Shown: positions 1-9,188 of the stretch, piece by piece
Numbering within the stretch: the stretch's first letter is position 1
Layout: each line of letters starts with the position of its first letter
From: Streptomyces griseicoloratus
GTDB taxonomy: Bacteria > Actinomycetota > Actinomycetes > Streptomycetales > Streptomycetaceae
Length of the DNA: 64,000 nucleotides
Direction of reading: 5' to 3'
Assembly (NCBI RefSeq): GCF_014534645.1
Contig: NZ_JACVQF010000225.1
Span: 40,793-104,792, forward strand
Notes under the pieces: generated by a model
What the model was told of the DNA's origin: nothing
Databases searched by the model: none
What the model saw: the letters and a program-made list of their open reading frames with translations, nothing else
Position numbers and translations under genes: made by a program

Positions 1-1
1 C

Positions 2-499
2 GCGCTGCTCCAGCAGGAGCGGAGCGACCTGGAGATCTCCTTCACGCTGCCGGTCATGCCCTCCGGCCTCGACACCGACGGGGTGACGCTGCTGGAGTCC
101 GCCAACGACCACGGCGTACGGGTCTCCACGGTCAACCTCATGACGATGAACTACGGCGAGTCCTACGACGGCGACATGGGCGACTACGCCCGCACCTCGG
201 CCGAGGCCGCCCACACCCAGCTGAAGGAGGTCTTCGGGACGTCGGACGCGGAGGCCTGGCGGGGCATGGCGCTCACCTCGATGCTGGGCGTCAACGACGT
301 CGACGGGGAGACGTTCACGCTCGCGGACGCGGCCGAGGTCCGGGCCTTCGCCGAGGAGAAGGGCATCGCCTGGGTGTCGGTGTGGGCCACCTTCCGGGAC
401 CGGCAGTGCACGGACGACGCCGGGTCTGACGACGCGGCGACCGACTGCAGCGGGGTGACGCAGCAGGCGGGCGCCTTCGGGGAGGCGTTCGGGGGCTGA
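2..499 (+). CDS. GH18-like chitinase, C-terminal fragment (5' end outside window)
   Basis: The reading frame is open from base 2 and ends at the TGA at 497-499, so only the last 165 residues are present. The segment SFTLPVMPSGL followed by VNLMTMNYGES matches the late beta-strands of glycoside hydrolase family 18, where the M-x-Y pair of the MNYG motif contributes to the active site. Further on, AWRGMALTSMLGVNDV and a WVSVWATFRDRQC segment fit the end of the TIM barrel of Streptomyces family-18 chitinases. The catalytic DxxDxDxE motif would lie upstream of the window. The enzyme is probably secreted and acts on chitin or related glycans. Family assignment is fairly sure; substrate is inferred. 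Confidence 0.7.
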   Translation, partial: ALLQQERSDLEISFTLPVMPSGLDTDGVTLLESANDHGVRVSTVNLMTMNYGESYDGDMGDYARTSAEAAHTQLKEVFGTSDAEAWRGMALTSMLGVNDVDGETFTLADAAEVRAFAEEKGIAWVSVWATFRDRQCTDDAGSDDAATDCSGVTQQAGAFGEAFGG

Positions 500-500
500 G

Positions 501-1151
501 TCAGCGCCGGCGGTGGACCAGGCGTCCGGCGAGCACCGTCGCCACGCAGGTGCCGGCCCCGCGTTCCACGAGCGCCGCCTCGTCGGGGACGTCGAAGACC
601 GCGAACGTCGCGTCCGTGCCGGTCACGCCGTCGTGCGGCAGCGGCAGCGTGATCGCCTCCGGCAGGCTCCGCCCCGCCAGCGAGTCGAAGGTCGCCGGGC
701 CGGCGGGGTCCTCGAACCGCTGTTCCACGCTCAGCCCCGCCCGGTGCAGGGCGTCCACGACGGCGGGCCGCCACAGGTCGCCCGCCACGGCGACGGCCCC
801 GTGCGCCAGCAGCAGCCGCACGCCGCGCCGCGCGCTCGCGCCCCAGCGGGCCTCCGTCATGGCGAGCCCCGCGAGCGCCGCGCCGGTGAGCGGTTCGGTG
901 CCCAGCTCGTCCGCCTCGCGCGGGTCCGGGTGGTAGGCCGCCTCCAGCAGTTCGGGACCGTACGGATTGAGCAGCCCCGGCGTGAGCACCCCCGGCCAGC
1001 GCCGGGTCCGCGCCGCCGGGTGGGCGGCCGCCAGCTCCTCGTACGGGCCGACGGCCGCGAGTTCCCGGCCGTCGACCAGGACGGCGCCGCCGGGCAGGGG
1101 CGGCCGCCGGTCCCCGGCGATCACGAGGTCCGCGGCGTGGATCGTCAGCAC
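501..1151 (-). CDS. Degenerate amidohydrolase-like protein downstream of mqnC
   Basis: 216 residues. The N-terminus (MLTIHAADLVIAGD, then GGAVLVDGRELAAVGP) is the small beta-sandwich that opens imidazolonepropionase-like amidohydrolases. At the place where active members carry the metal-binding HxH (usual form PGxVNxHxH), this protein reads VLTPGLLNPYGPELLEAAYH, so both histidines are gone. It is about half the usual 400-residue length. It begins 7 bases after the mqnC stop and is therefore probably co-transcribed with it. Aminofutalosine deaminases of the same pathway are amidohydrolases, so a relic or regulatory relationship is possible, but catalysis of that type looks unlikely. Function unknown. 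Confidence 0.75.
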   Translation of the reverse strand: MLTIHAADLVIAGDRRPPLPGGAVLVDGRELAAVGPYEELAAAHPAARTRRWPGVLTPGLLNPYGPELLEAAYHPDPREADELGTEPLTGAALAGLAMTEARWGASARRGVRLLLAHGAVAVAGDLWRPAVVDALHRAGLSVEQRFEDPAGPATFDSLAGRSLPEAITLPLPHDGVTGTDATFAVFDVPDEAALVERGAGTCVATVLAGRLVHRRR

Positions 1152-1158
1152 GGGCGCG

Positions 1159-2358
1159 TCAGTTGGAGGCGAGCAGCTTCAGCTCGGGGTGGGCCGTGCC
1201 GCCCTCGATCGCCGTGGACGAGATGTGGGAGACGACCCGCTCGTCGACGGGGTCGTTCGCCGGGTCGTCGTGCACCACGAGGTGCTCGTACGTCGTCGAG
1301 CGCTGCGCCGGGACGCGCCCCGCCTTGCGGATCAGGTCGATGATCTCCAGCCGGTTGGAGCGGTGCTTCGCGCCGGCCGACGACACGACGTTCTCCTCCA
1401 GCATGATCGAGCCGAGGTCGTCGGCGCCGTAGTGCAGGGAGAGCTGGCCGACCTCCTTGCCCGTGGTCAGCCACGAGCCCTGGATGTGGGCCACGTTGTC
1501 GAGGAAGACGCGGGCGATGGCGATCATCCGCAGGTACTCGAAGAGGGTGGCCTGGGTGCGGCCCTTCAGGTGGTTGTTCTCGGGCTGGTAGGTGTACGGG
1601 ATGAAGGCGCGGAAGCCGCCGGTGCGGTCCTGCACGTCCCGGATCATCCGCAGGTGCTCGATGCGCTCGGCGTTGGTCTCGCCGGTGCCCATGAGCATGG
1701 TGGACGTCGACTCCACACCCAGGTTGTGCGCCGTCTCCATGATCTCCAGCCAGCGCTCGCCGGACTCCTTCAGCGGCGCGATGGCCTTGCGCGGCCGCTC
1801 CGGGAGCAGTTCCGCACCGGCGCCGGCGAAGGAGTCGAGCCCGGCCGCGTGGATCCGGGTGATGGCCTCCTCGACCGACACACCGGAGATCCGGGCCATG
1901 TGCTCGACCTCGCTCGCCCCCAGGCTGTGGATGACGAGCTGCGGGAACTCCTTCTTGATGGCGGCGAAGTGCTTCTCGTAGTACTCCACGCCGTAGTCCG
2001 GGTGGTGGCCGCCCTGGAACATGATCTGCGTGCCGCCGAGCTCGACCGTCTCCGCGCAGCGGCGCAGGATGTCGTCGAGGTCGCGGGTCCAGCCCTTGGC
2101 GGTGTCCTTGGGCGCGGCGTAGAAGGCGCAGAACTTGCACGCCGTGACGCACACGTTGGTGTAGTTGATGTTGCGCTCGATGATGTACGTCGCGATGTGC
2201 TCCGTACCGGCGTACTTCCGCCTGCGCACGGCGTCGGCGGCTGCCCCCAGCGCGTGCAGCGGGGCGTCGCGGTAGAGGACGAGGGCCTCTTCGGGGGTGA
2301 TCCGCCCACCGGCGGCTGCGCGGTCGAGGATGGGCTGAAGGTCGGCCTTCTCGGTCAC
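1159..2358 (-). CDS. mqnC: Cyclic dehypoxanthinyl futalosine synthase MqnC (radical SAM)
   Basis: 399 residues, GTG start at 2358 preceded by AAAGGGG. The motif CVTACKFC (C-x3-C-x2-C, about residues 71-78) binds the [4Fe-4S] cluster of radical SAM enzymes, and the flanking NINYTNVC and CAFYAAPKDTAKG segments are typical of the MqnC/CofH/MqnE group. MqnC cyclises dehypoxanthine futalosine in the futalosine route to menaquinone. Other matching landmarks are MFQGGHHPD, SLGASEVEHMA and FIPYTYQPENNHLKG. The length is normal for the family. It is followed at 7 bases by the degenerate amidohydrolase gene. MqnE, its radical SAM partner in the pathway, is encoded at 18793-19956. Confidence 0.95.
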   Translation of the reverse strand: MTEKADLQPILDRAAAGGRITPEEALVLYRDAPLHALGAAADAVRRRKYAGTEHIATYIIERNINYTNVCVTACKFCAFYAAPKDTAKGWTRDLDDILRRCAETVELGGTQIMFQGGHHPDYGVEYYEKHFAAIKKEFPQLVIHSLGASEVEHMARISGVSVEEAITRIHAAGLDSFAGAGAELLPERPRKAIAPLKESGERWLEIMETAHNLGVESTSTMLMGTGETNAERIEHLRMIRDVQDRTGGFRAFIPYTYQPENNHLKGRTQATLFEYLRMIAIARVFLDNVAHIQGSWLTTGKEVGQLSLHYGADDLGSIMLEENVVSSAGAKHRSNRLEIIDLIRKAGRVPAQRSTTYEHLVVHDDPANDPVDERVVSHISSTAIEGGTAHPELKLLASN

Positions 2359-2437
2359 CGGCGCCCCTTTCGCAAAGGTTCGTAAGGGTTGTGGACGGAC
2401 CCGACCAGCCTACGACAGCGGGTTTTCGGGATCGCGG

Positions 2438-3223
2438 TCAGGCCGTGTACGCGCCGGTCAGCAGGCCGAGGTACGCGCCCGTGATGAGGAACGGCCCGAA
2501 CGCGAGGGAGGTGCCGCGACCGATCCGCCCCGCCACGACGAGCGCGCCGCCGTACAGCGCGCCGAGCAGGAACCCGGCGAAGGCGCCCAGCATCAGCGTC
2601 GGCCAGCCGTACCAGCCGAGGACGGCGCCCGCCCCGAGTGCCAGCTTGACGTCGCCGAAGCCCATGCCGTCCGGGTTGACGAACCACAGCACGAAGTACC
2701 CGGCGCCCAGCGCGAGGGCGCCCAGCAGGGCGGTGGTCCACTCCCCGGCGTGCTCGGGCACCAGCGCGGCCAGGCCCAGCAGGGCGAGGGCGGCACCGGC
2801 GAGCGGCAGGGTGAGGGGGTCGGGCAGCCGCCGCACCCTGAGGTCGACGTGGGCCAGCAGCACGCCGACGGGCGCGAGCAGCAGCCAGACGGCCAGCTCC
2901 GGCCGGGTTCCGGTGGCGGCGGCGAGGACGGCGCAGACGAGGGCGGTGACGGTGGCGAGGGCGGCCGTGCCGGGCCCGTACTCCGGGACGCGCGGCGCGC
3001 CGAGCGGTACGCCGGGCGCGTCACCGCCTGCCGCACGGTCCGCCGTGCACTGCCCGCACCGCGCCCGGCCGAGCCATCCCGGGACCGGGTGCCCGCCCGG
3101 GCACCGGTCCCGCCAGTCCTCACCGGCCGGGGCGGAGAACCGGTACGCGGCCCGCGGCAGCACCGCCCCCGCCGCCGCACCCCACAGCGCGGCGACGGCC
3201 ACCACCAGCAGCTCGATGCTCAT
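2438..3223 (-). CDS. Prepilin (type IV leader) peptidase, A24 family
   Basis: About 261 residues from ATG 3223 (MSIELL), which has GAGGTG 4-5 bases upstream; a GTG at 3235 would overlap the preceding kinase stop as GTGA but lacks that spacing. The protein is strongly hydrophobic with several membrane segments. Two catalytic aspartates of the aspartyl A24 family are visible: AHVDLRVRRLPD and the GxGD motif MGFGDVKL. A cysteine pair (C-x2-C, CGQC) and another cysteine lie in the N-terminal cytoplasmic region. Such enzymes cut leader peptides of type IV pilin-like or Flp/Tad proteins. No pilin gene is adjacent, so the substrate is elsewhere in the genome. Confidence 0.88.
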   Translation of the reverse strand: MSIELLVVAVAALWGAAAGAVLPRAAYRFSAPAGEDWRDRCPGGHPVPGWLGRARCGQCTADRAAGGDAPGVPLGAPRVPEYGPGTAALATVTALVCAVLAAATGTRPELAVWLLLAPVGVLLAHVDLRVRRLPDPLTLPLAGAALALLGLAALVPEHAGEWTTALLGALALGAGYFVLWFVNPDGMGFGDVKLALGAGAVLGWYGWPTLMLGAFAGFLLGALYGGALVVAGRIGRGTSLAFGPFLITGAYLGLLTGAYTA

Positions 3224-3231
3224 CCGGCACC

Positions 3232-5586
3232 TCACACGGCGGGCAGCGCGTAGATCTCATGACCGTGCGTCACCAGCAGCCGGTTCCCGGAGAGGGCGAC
3301 CTGCCACGGCTCGCCCACCGTCTTGTTGTCGCTGTAGACCCAGCGGAACTTGCCGGTCCGGGCCTCCAGGGCCACGATGCCGCCGTCCAGGGATCCGGTG
3401 GCCCCGTACAGCGTCGCCCCGGCCCGCAGGAACGTCTCCGGGCCCTCGACGTCCAACTCGTCGCACAGCCACACCCGCTCACCGGTCTTCACGTCCACGG
3501 CCCACACGCCGTCGTCGTGGTCGCTGGTGTAAAGGACGCCGTCGACGACCGTCGGATTGCCGAAGCCCCGGCGGCCGTTGGGGGACAGCGTCCAGACGGT
3601 ACGGCCCGTGTCCGCGTCGACGGCCGTCAGCTTCTCCCCCGGCAGGAAGACCAGGCCGTTCGCGACCGTGGGCCGCCAGGACCAGTCGTCGCCGATCTTC
3701 TTCGTCCACAACTGGCCGCCGGTCGCGGTGTCCCGGGCGGTGAGGTTGAAGTTCGAGTCGGCGTAGACCAGGTACCTGCCCGAGACCGTGCCCTGGACGT
3801 CGTAGTCCTTGGTCCCCCAGTCCCGGTGCTGGAGCCACACCTTCCTGCCGGTGGTGTGGCTGATGGCCGCGACGGCCGTGCGGTACTTGGTGGCGCTCTG
3901 CGACTGGCCGTAGTCGGTCGCCGTGACGTACACGTTGTCGTCGTCGATGGCGATCGTGTCCTCGACGGACAGCTGCTTGCCGAGGCGGCTGCGCCATGCC
4001 TCCTCGCCGGTCCTGACGTCGTAGGCGACCAGGACGCCGTCGTAGTCGCCGTCGGCCAGGAACACCTTGCCGCCGTGGAAGAGGAGCTGGGCACCGGGGC
4101 GGCAGACGCCGGGCTTGGACCAGCGCGCCTTGCCCGTCTTCACGTCGTACGCCACGAGCGGGTCGCCGCTGACCAGCAGCAGTCCCTCGTGCGTGAGCAG
4201 CGGTACGCCGGTGGTCGTGCTGTCCTCCGCGGCCGACTCGTGCCACAGCGGCTGGGGCGCCACACCGGCGGGCGGGGTTGTGAAGTGCTCGTCGGCCGGT
4301 CCGGCCGAACCGCCCCTGCCCCGACCGCCCGCCGGCGTGTCGGAGGCGTCGTCGCCGGAGGCGAACACCCACGCGGCACCGCCGCCGACCGCCACGACGG
4401 CGGCGGCTCCGCCCAGCGCCAGGCCGAGCACCCGGCGCCGGGAGCGGCGGGGGGCGGACGTCCCGTCCGCGCCGAGCCGGACCGTGCCGGGAAGCTGCGT
4501 GCCGGGGCCCTGACCGGCGGCCGGAGTGCCGCCCGGGGGCGTGCCGTACGGCGACGCGGGCGTGCCGCCGGGCGGTGTTCCGTACGGCGACGCCGGAGTG
4601 CCGCCGGGCGGTGTGCCGTACCCGGGTGTTCCGGGCGGCGGTGTCGCGGCCGGCATCGCCGGGGCCGGGCCGAAGGAGGTCGCGGCCCCGGGGGCTTCGA
4701 GGTCCAGGATGCCCGCGGCATGCGTCGCGATCGTCGACGCCACCGCCGACGGCAGCCAGTCGTGCAGGGCGGCGTCGATGCCGTGCGGAGCCAGTGCCGC
4801 CACGATCTCCGAGGGCGCCGGCCGCTGCGCCGGGTCCTTCATCAGGCAGGCGCGGACCAGCCCGAGCAGGGACGCGGGTACGCCGGTCAGGTCGGGCTCT
4901 CCGTGCACGATCTGGTAGAGCAGCGACGCGTGCGAGGCGGCGCCGTCGCCGAAGGCGCTCCGCGCGGTCGCCGCGAAGGCGAGGACGGTCCCCAGCGAGA
5001 AGACGTCCCCCGCCGTGCCGACGTCCTTGCCCATCGCCTGCTCCGGCGACATGAAACCGGGCGAACCGACCACGACTCCGGTCTGCGTCATGCGGTTTCC
5101 GTCCACCGCCCGCGCGATGCCGAAGTCGATGACGCGCGGCCCGTCGGCGGCCAGCAGCACGTTCGAGGGCTTCAGGTCACGGTGGACGAGGCCCGCCGCA
5201 TGGACGTCCTGAAGCGCCGCCGCGAGCCCGGCGGCCAGTGCCCGGACCGTGTGCTCCGGCAGCGCGCCGTGCGCGTCGACCACGTCCGCGAGGTCGGGTC
5301 CGAGGACGTAAGACGTCGCCAGCCACGGCAGCGCCGCGTCCGGGTCGGCGTCCACGACGGGGGCCGTGAACCGGCCGGAGACCGCCCTCGCCGTCTCCAC
5401 CTCCTGCCGGAATCGGCTGCGGAAGCCGCCGTCCGCCGCCAGATCGGGGCGCACCACCTTCACGGCGACCGTCCGCCCGCCGGGCGAACGGGCCAGGTAC
5501 ACACGGCCCATGCCGCCGGCGCCGAGTCTTCGCAGCAATCGGTAGCTGCCCAACTCGTGCGGATCGTCCGGGTGCAGTGTCTCCAT
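3232..5586 (-). CDS. Receptor-type Ser/Thr protein kinase with extracellular PQQ-like beta-propeller
   Basis: 784 residues from ATG 5586 (METLHPDDPHELGSYR), which has GGAGAAGG upstream; the frame is open further upstream but without that signal. Cytoplasmic kinase domain about residues 14-275 with glycine loop LGAGGMGRVYLARS, VAIK-type lysine in VAVKVV, catalytic loop HRDLKPSNVLL and DFG in VIDFGIA, so it should be active. A Pro/Gly/Thr linker with three 12-residue repeats leads to one membrane helix (VLGLALGGAAAVVAVGGGAA). The remaining roughly 370 residues carry repeated VVAY/TGxxxW blades of a PQQ-like propeller, a probable extracellular sensor. The prepilin peptidase follows directly; a second kinase lies upstream. 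Confidence 0.92.
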   Translation of the reverse strand: METLHPDDPHELGSYRLLRRLGAGGMGRVYLARSPGGRTVAVKVVRPDLAADGGFRSRFRQEVETARAVSGRFTAPVVDADPDAALPWLATSYVLGPDLADVVDAHGALPEHTVRALAAGLAAALQDVHAAGLVHRDLKPSNVLLAADGPRVIDFGIARAVDGNRMTQTGVVVGSPGFMSPEQAMGKDVGTAGDVFSLGTVLAFAATARSAFGDGAASHASLLYQIVHGEPDLTGVPASLLGLVRACLMKDPAQRPAPSEIVAALAPHGIDAALHDWLPSAVASTIATHAAGILDLEAPGAATSFGPAPAMPAATPPPGTPGYGTPPGGTPASPYGTPPGGTPASPYGTPPGGTPAAGQGPGTQLPGTVRLGADGTSAPRRSRRRVLGLALGGAAAVVAVGGGAAWVFASGDDASDTPAGGRGRGGSAGPADEHFTTPPAGVAPQPLWHESAAEDSTTTGVPLLTHEGLLLVSGDPLVAYDVKTGKARWSKPGVCRPGAQLLFHGGKVFLADGDYDGVLVAYDVRTGEEAWRSRLGKQLSVEDTIAIDDDNVYVTATDYGQSQSATKYRTAVAAISHTTGRKVWLQHRDWGTKDYDVQGTVSGRYLVYADSNFNLTARDTATGGQLWTKKIGDDWSWRPTVANGLVFLPGEKLTAVDADTGRTVWTLSPNGRRGFGNPTVVDGVLYTSDHDDGVWAVDVKTGERVWLCDELDVEGPETFLRAGATLYGATGSLDGGIVALEARTGKFRWVYSDNKTVGEPWQVALSGNRLLVTHGHEIYALPAV
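4526..4627 (-). repeat. Three 36-bp tandem repeats coding a kinase linker
   Basis: Units begin at about 4526, 4562 and 4598 on the plus strand, each 36 bases, the third partial. They encode near-identical YGTPPGGTPASP units in the juxtamembrane linker of the kinase at 3232-5586. Copy number could vary between strains by slippage. Confidence 0.7.
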
Positions 5587-5728
5587 GGCGGGCCTTCTCC
5601 GTCGTGGCGCGTTCACGAGCGCCGGGCTCGTGCGAGGGTGTTCGCTGTCGCAACACAGTAAGTGACGGGTGTTGTCGGGGAGTTCGAAGGGGCTGGGGCG
5701 CAATCGCCGTCACCAGGCGCCCCGCCGG

Positions 5729-7627
5729 TTACTTGATCTTCGACATCCGTGCCTCCGGCCGGCCCGACCCCTTGCTGTCGGACTCGTAGCGCAGGTCGTC
5801 GCCGACGGGGGTGAGGCGGACGGTGTGCGAGGTCTGGACGCACACGCCTCGGTTGCCGTCCACGCCGGTGGCGGTCGCGACGAGCTGCTTTCCCGACACC
5901 TGCTTCAGCGTCAGTACGTCGTCGCACGTGCCGCCGATCAGGTCGGTGTGGCGCATGGTGCCGATCTTCTCGCCGACCTCTGCCTGACGGACGGTCAGCC
6001 GGAAGGTGCCCATCGGCAGGTTGCCGTCACGGGCGACGGCCTGGCCCTCCCAGGTGCCGAGGTAGGCCGAGGGGACGGTGCGCTCCTCGCCGCCGCCCGC
6101 CCCGGCATCGGAGGGGGCGCTCGCCGACGGGGAGTGGTCGGCCCCGCCCGCGGTGTCCCGGCTGGTGCCCGGCAGCAGGTCGAAGACGAAGACCGAGCCG
6201 ACGGTCACCGCGGCCAGCGCCCCCGCGACCGCGAGAGCCACGGTGCAGCTGAGCCGCCGGCCGCGTCCCCCACTCCCCGCCGTGGAGGCGGCCGCCACGG
6301 AGACGGAGAACTTGCCGGGCGCCCGGCCGGGGACCAGCGTCGGCTCGTGCGACTGCCCGTCGCGAGGGCCGGGGACGGACGTGGGGACGGGCGCGGGCGC
6401 ATACCCGGAGCCGGGCGCATGTCCGGAGCCGGGCGCATGTCCCGGCACAGGTGCCGCAGGCCCGGGTACGGGAGCCGCAGGACCGGGTACGGGCGCCCCA
6501 GAAGCCGACAGAGGCGCCCCAGGCCCAGGTACGGGCGCCCCAGGGCCCGACACAGGCGCCCCAGACCCCGGTACGGACGCCGCGGGCCCAGAGACAGGCG
6601 CCGCAGACCCCGGCACCGGCGCCGCAGGCCCCGGCATGGCCGGTGGTGGTCCGAATTCACCGGCCGCCGTCTCCGGAACCCCCACCGACGGACTGCTGAA
6701 CCCCACGGGCCCCGAAGGCGCCCCCTCCCCCGCCGCCTCCAGGTTCAGCAGCCGTACGGCGCTGCGGCTGACCTGCTCCACCAGCGCCCCCGGCAGCCAG
6801 CCGCCCGCGACGAGGCGGGCCGCGCCCTCGGGGGCCAGCCGCCGGGCGACCTCGGCGGGCGTGGGACGGGCGCCGGGGTCCTTGGCCAGGCACGCCCGCA
6901 CCAGTTCCCGCAGCTCGCCGTCGAGCCCGGCGATCTCCGGCTCCTCGTGGACGACCTTGTACAGCAGCGCGGCCGAGGAGTCCCCGGGGAAGGGCGGCTC
7001 GCCGGTCGCGGCGAAGGCGAGGACGGCACCGAGCGAGAACACGTCGGCCGCGCCCGTCACCCCCTTGCCCAGGATCTGCTCGGGCGACATGTAGCCGGGC
7101 GAGCCGATCGACACGCCCGTGGAGGTCAGGGAGGCGGTGCCGTCCGTGGCGCGGGCGATGCCGAAGTCGATCAGGAGGGGGCCGTCGAGGGTCAGCAGGA
7201 CGTTGGAGGGCTTGACGTCCCGGTGCACCAGGCCCAGTTCGTGCACGGCCGCCAGTGCCTCGCCCAGGCCCGCGCCCAGCGCCCGTACCGAGTGGGCGGG
7301 CAGCGGGCCGCCGTCCGCGACCGCCGACGCCAGGGAGGGGCCGGCCGCGTACGCCGTGGCGACCCACGGCACCCGCGCCTCGGGGTCGGCGTCCAGGACG
7401 GGCGCGGTCCAGGCGCCGCCGACCCGGCGCGCGGCCGCCACCTCGCGCCGGAAACGGGCCCGGAACTCCTCGTCGAGCGCGAAGTGCGGGTGCACGATCT
7501 TCACGGCGACCGTGCGGCCACCGGCGCTGCGGCCCAGGTAGACCCGGCCCATGCCGCCGGAGCCCAGCCGGCCGAGCAGCCGGTAGGGACCCACGGCGGT
7601 GGGTTCGTCGACTTCGAGCGGCCGCAT
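5729..7627 (-). CDS. Receptor-type Ser/Thr protein kinase with small extracellular domain
   Basis: 632 residues from ATG 7627 (MRPLEVDEP), chosen because GGAGGGG lies 8 bases upstream; a GTG at 7636 is too close to that site. Kinase domain about residues 15-270 with LGSGGMGRVYLGRS, VAVKIV, HRDVKPSNVLL and LIDFGIA, all catalytic residues present. It is followed by about 100 residues of Pro/Ala/Gly/Val repeats, a membrane helix (CTVALAVAGALAAVTVGSVF) and an outer domain of about 120 residues beginning LGTWEGQAVARDGN and containing two cysteines (GGTCDDV and GVCVQTS). The outer domain may bind a ligand; I do not recognise its family with confidence. It shares its kinase type with the neighbouring propeller kinase, suggesting an old duplication followed by sensor exchange. 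Confidence 0.92.
   Translation of the reverse strand: MRPLEVDEPTAVGPYRLLGRLGSGGMGRVYLGRSAGGRTVAVKIVHPHFALDEEFRARFRREVAAARRVGGAWTAPVLDADPEARVPWVATAYAAGPSLASAVADGGPLPAHSVRALGAGLGEALAAVHELGLVHRDVKPSNVLLTLDGPLLIDFGIARATDGTASLTSTGVSIGSPGYMSPEQILGKGVTGAADVFSLGAVLAFAATGEPPFPGDSSAALLYKVVHEEPEIAGLDGELRELVRACLAKDPGARPTPAEVARRLAPEGAARLVAGGWLPGALVEQVSRSAVRLLNLEAAGEGAPSGPVGFSSPSVGVPETAAGEFGPPPAMPGPAAPVPGSAAPVSGPAASVPGSGAPVSGPGAPVPGPGAPLSASGAPVPGPAAPVPGPAAPVPGHAPGSGHAPGSGYAPAPVPTSVPGPRDGQSHEPTLVPGRAPGKFSVSVAAASTAGSGGRGRRLSCTVALAVAGALAAVTVGSVFVFDLLPGTSRDTAGGADHSPSASAPSDAGAGGGEERTVPSAYLGTWEGQAVARDGNLPMGTFRLTVRQAEVGEKIGTMRHTDLIGGTCDDVLTLKQVSGKQLVATATGVDGNRGVCVQTSHTVRLTPVGDDLRYESDSKGSGRPEARMSKIK
6411..6650 (-). 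repeat. Low-complexity repeats coding a Pro/Ala/Gly kinase linker
   Basis: Imperfect short units coding PGPAAPVPG-like and APGSGHAPGSGYAP peptides, inside the juxtamembrane linker of the kinase at 5729-7627. On the plus strand the pattern is a run of tacgggcgcc-like blocks. Confidence 0.6.
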
Positions 7628-7723
7628 GGCGTCCACCCCTCCCCCGTACGCCTGCCGGTACCTGCCAGCAGGGTAGTGGGCCGCCCGCGAAAGGCCCCCG
7701 TACGGAAAAGCACCCCATACGGA

Positions 7724-8581
<858 letters not shown>

Positions 8582-8674
8582 CTAGCCCTCGCCCGACGCC
8601 CGCCCTGCGCCGACCCGGTGTCGGCCGGACGGCGCATCTGTTCAAACATTCGGGTGAAGTGATCTTGACCTCTG

Positions 8675-8702
8675 TTGCTTTCGGGGGCCCCCGTGCTAGG
8701 CT
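8675..8702 (+). promoter_or_regulatory. Probable promoter of the cold-shock gene
   Basis: TTGCTT (8675-8680) and TAGGCT (8697-8702) separated by 16 bases resemble -35 and -10 elements of the main vegetative sigma factor. Transcription starting just downstream would give a leader of about 150 bases before the ATG at 8860, a long leader as in many cspA-type genes. Confidence 0.45.
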
Positions 8703-8737
8703 CACAGCAAGTTGCAGTTTGGTTTCCCTTGCAGTAC

Positions 8738-8768
8738 AGAGCCTGCGGAGCATGTGACCGCGGGCTCT
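8738..8768 (+). other. Hairpin in the cold-shock mRNA leader
   Basis: AGAGCCTGCGG (8738-8748) pairs with CCGCGGGCTCT (8758-8768) with one mismatch around a 9-base loop. It lies within the predicted long leader of the cspA-type gene and could be an attenuator or a temperature-sensitive structure. Confidence 0.4.
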
Positions 8769-8859
8769 CGTCATTCTCAGACATATGCAGTTGTGCGGAA
8801 TTGGTCTTCACACTTGCTGGTTCTGGAGCAGGGCAACCCTTTGAGCCCAAGGAGGGCTT

Positions 8860-9063
8860 ATGGCTACCGGAACCGTGAAGTGGTTCAACGCCGAAAAGGG
8901 CTTTGGTTTCATCGCCCAGGAAGGCGGCGGCCCCGACGTCTTCGTCCACTACTCCGCGATCAACGCGACCGGCTTCCGGTCCCTCGAGGAGAACCAGCAG
9001 GTGTCCTTCGACGTCACGCAGGGCCCGAAGGGCCCGCAGGCGGAGAATGTCACTCCTGTCTGA
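8860..9063 (+). CDS. CspA-family cold-shock protein
   Basis: 67 residues, the normal length for a single cold-shock domain. It starts at ATG 8860 with a strong AAGGAGG 4 bases upstream. Both nucleic-acid binding motifs are present: RNP1 (KGFGFI) and RNP2 (VFVHY), after the classic [16 protein letters not shown] opening. The protein binds single-stranded RNA or DNA and acts as an RNA chaperone in the cytoplasm. A long leader with a hairpin precedes it and a strong intrinsic terminator follows, so it is a single-gene transcript. Confidence 0.96.
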   Translation: MATGTVKWFNAEKGFGFIAQEGGGPDVFVHYSAINATGFRSLEENQQVSFDVTQGPKGPQAENVTPV

Positions 9064-9079
9064 TTGACAGCAGTACCCA

Positions 9080-9113
9080 AGGAGCCCCGCGCCGTTTCGG
9101 CGACGGGGCTCCT
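9080..9113 (+). terminator. Intrinsic terminator of the cold-shock gene
   Basis: AGGAGCCCCG (9080-9089) pairs perfectly with CGGGGCTCCT (9104-9113) around a 14-base loop, 17 bases after the cold-shock stop codon, followed by a pyrimidine-rich tract. Confidence 0.8.
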
Positions 9114-9188
9114 GCCCTTTCCCGGAATGCCTCACCCACGCATTCCGGAGCGTTTCTGAATTCTTGGTGAATTCCTCTCGCACACCGC

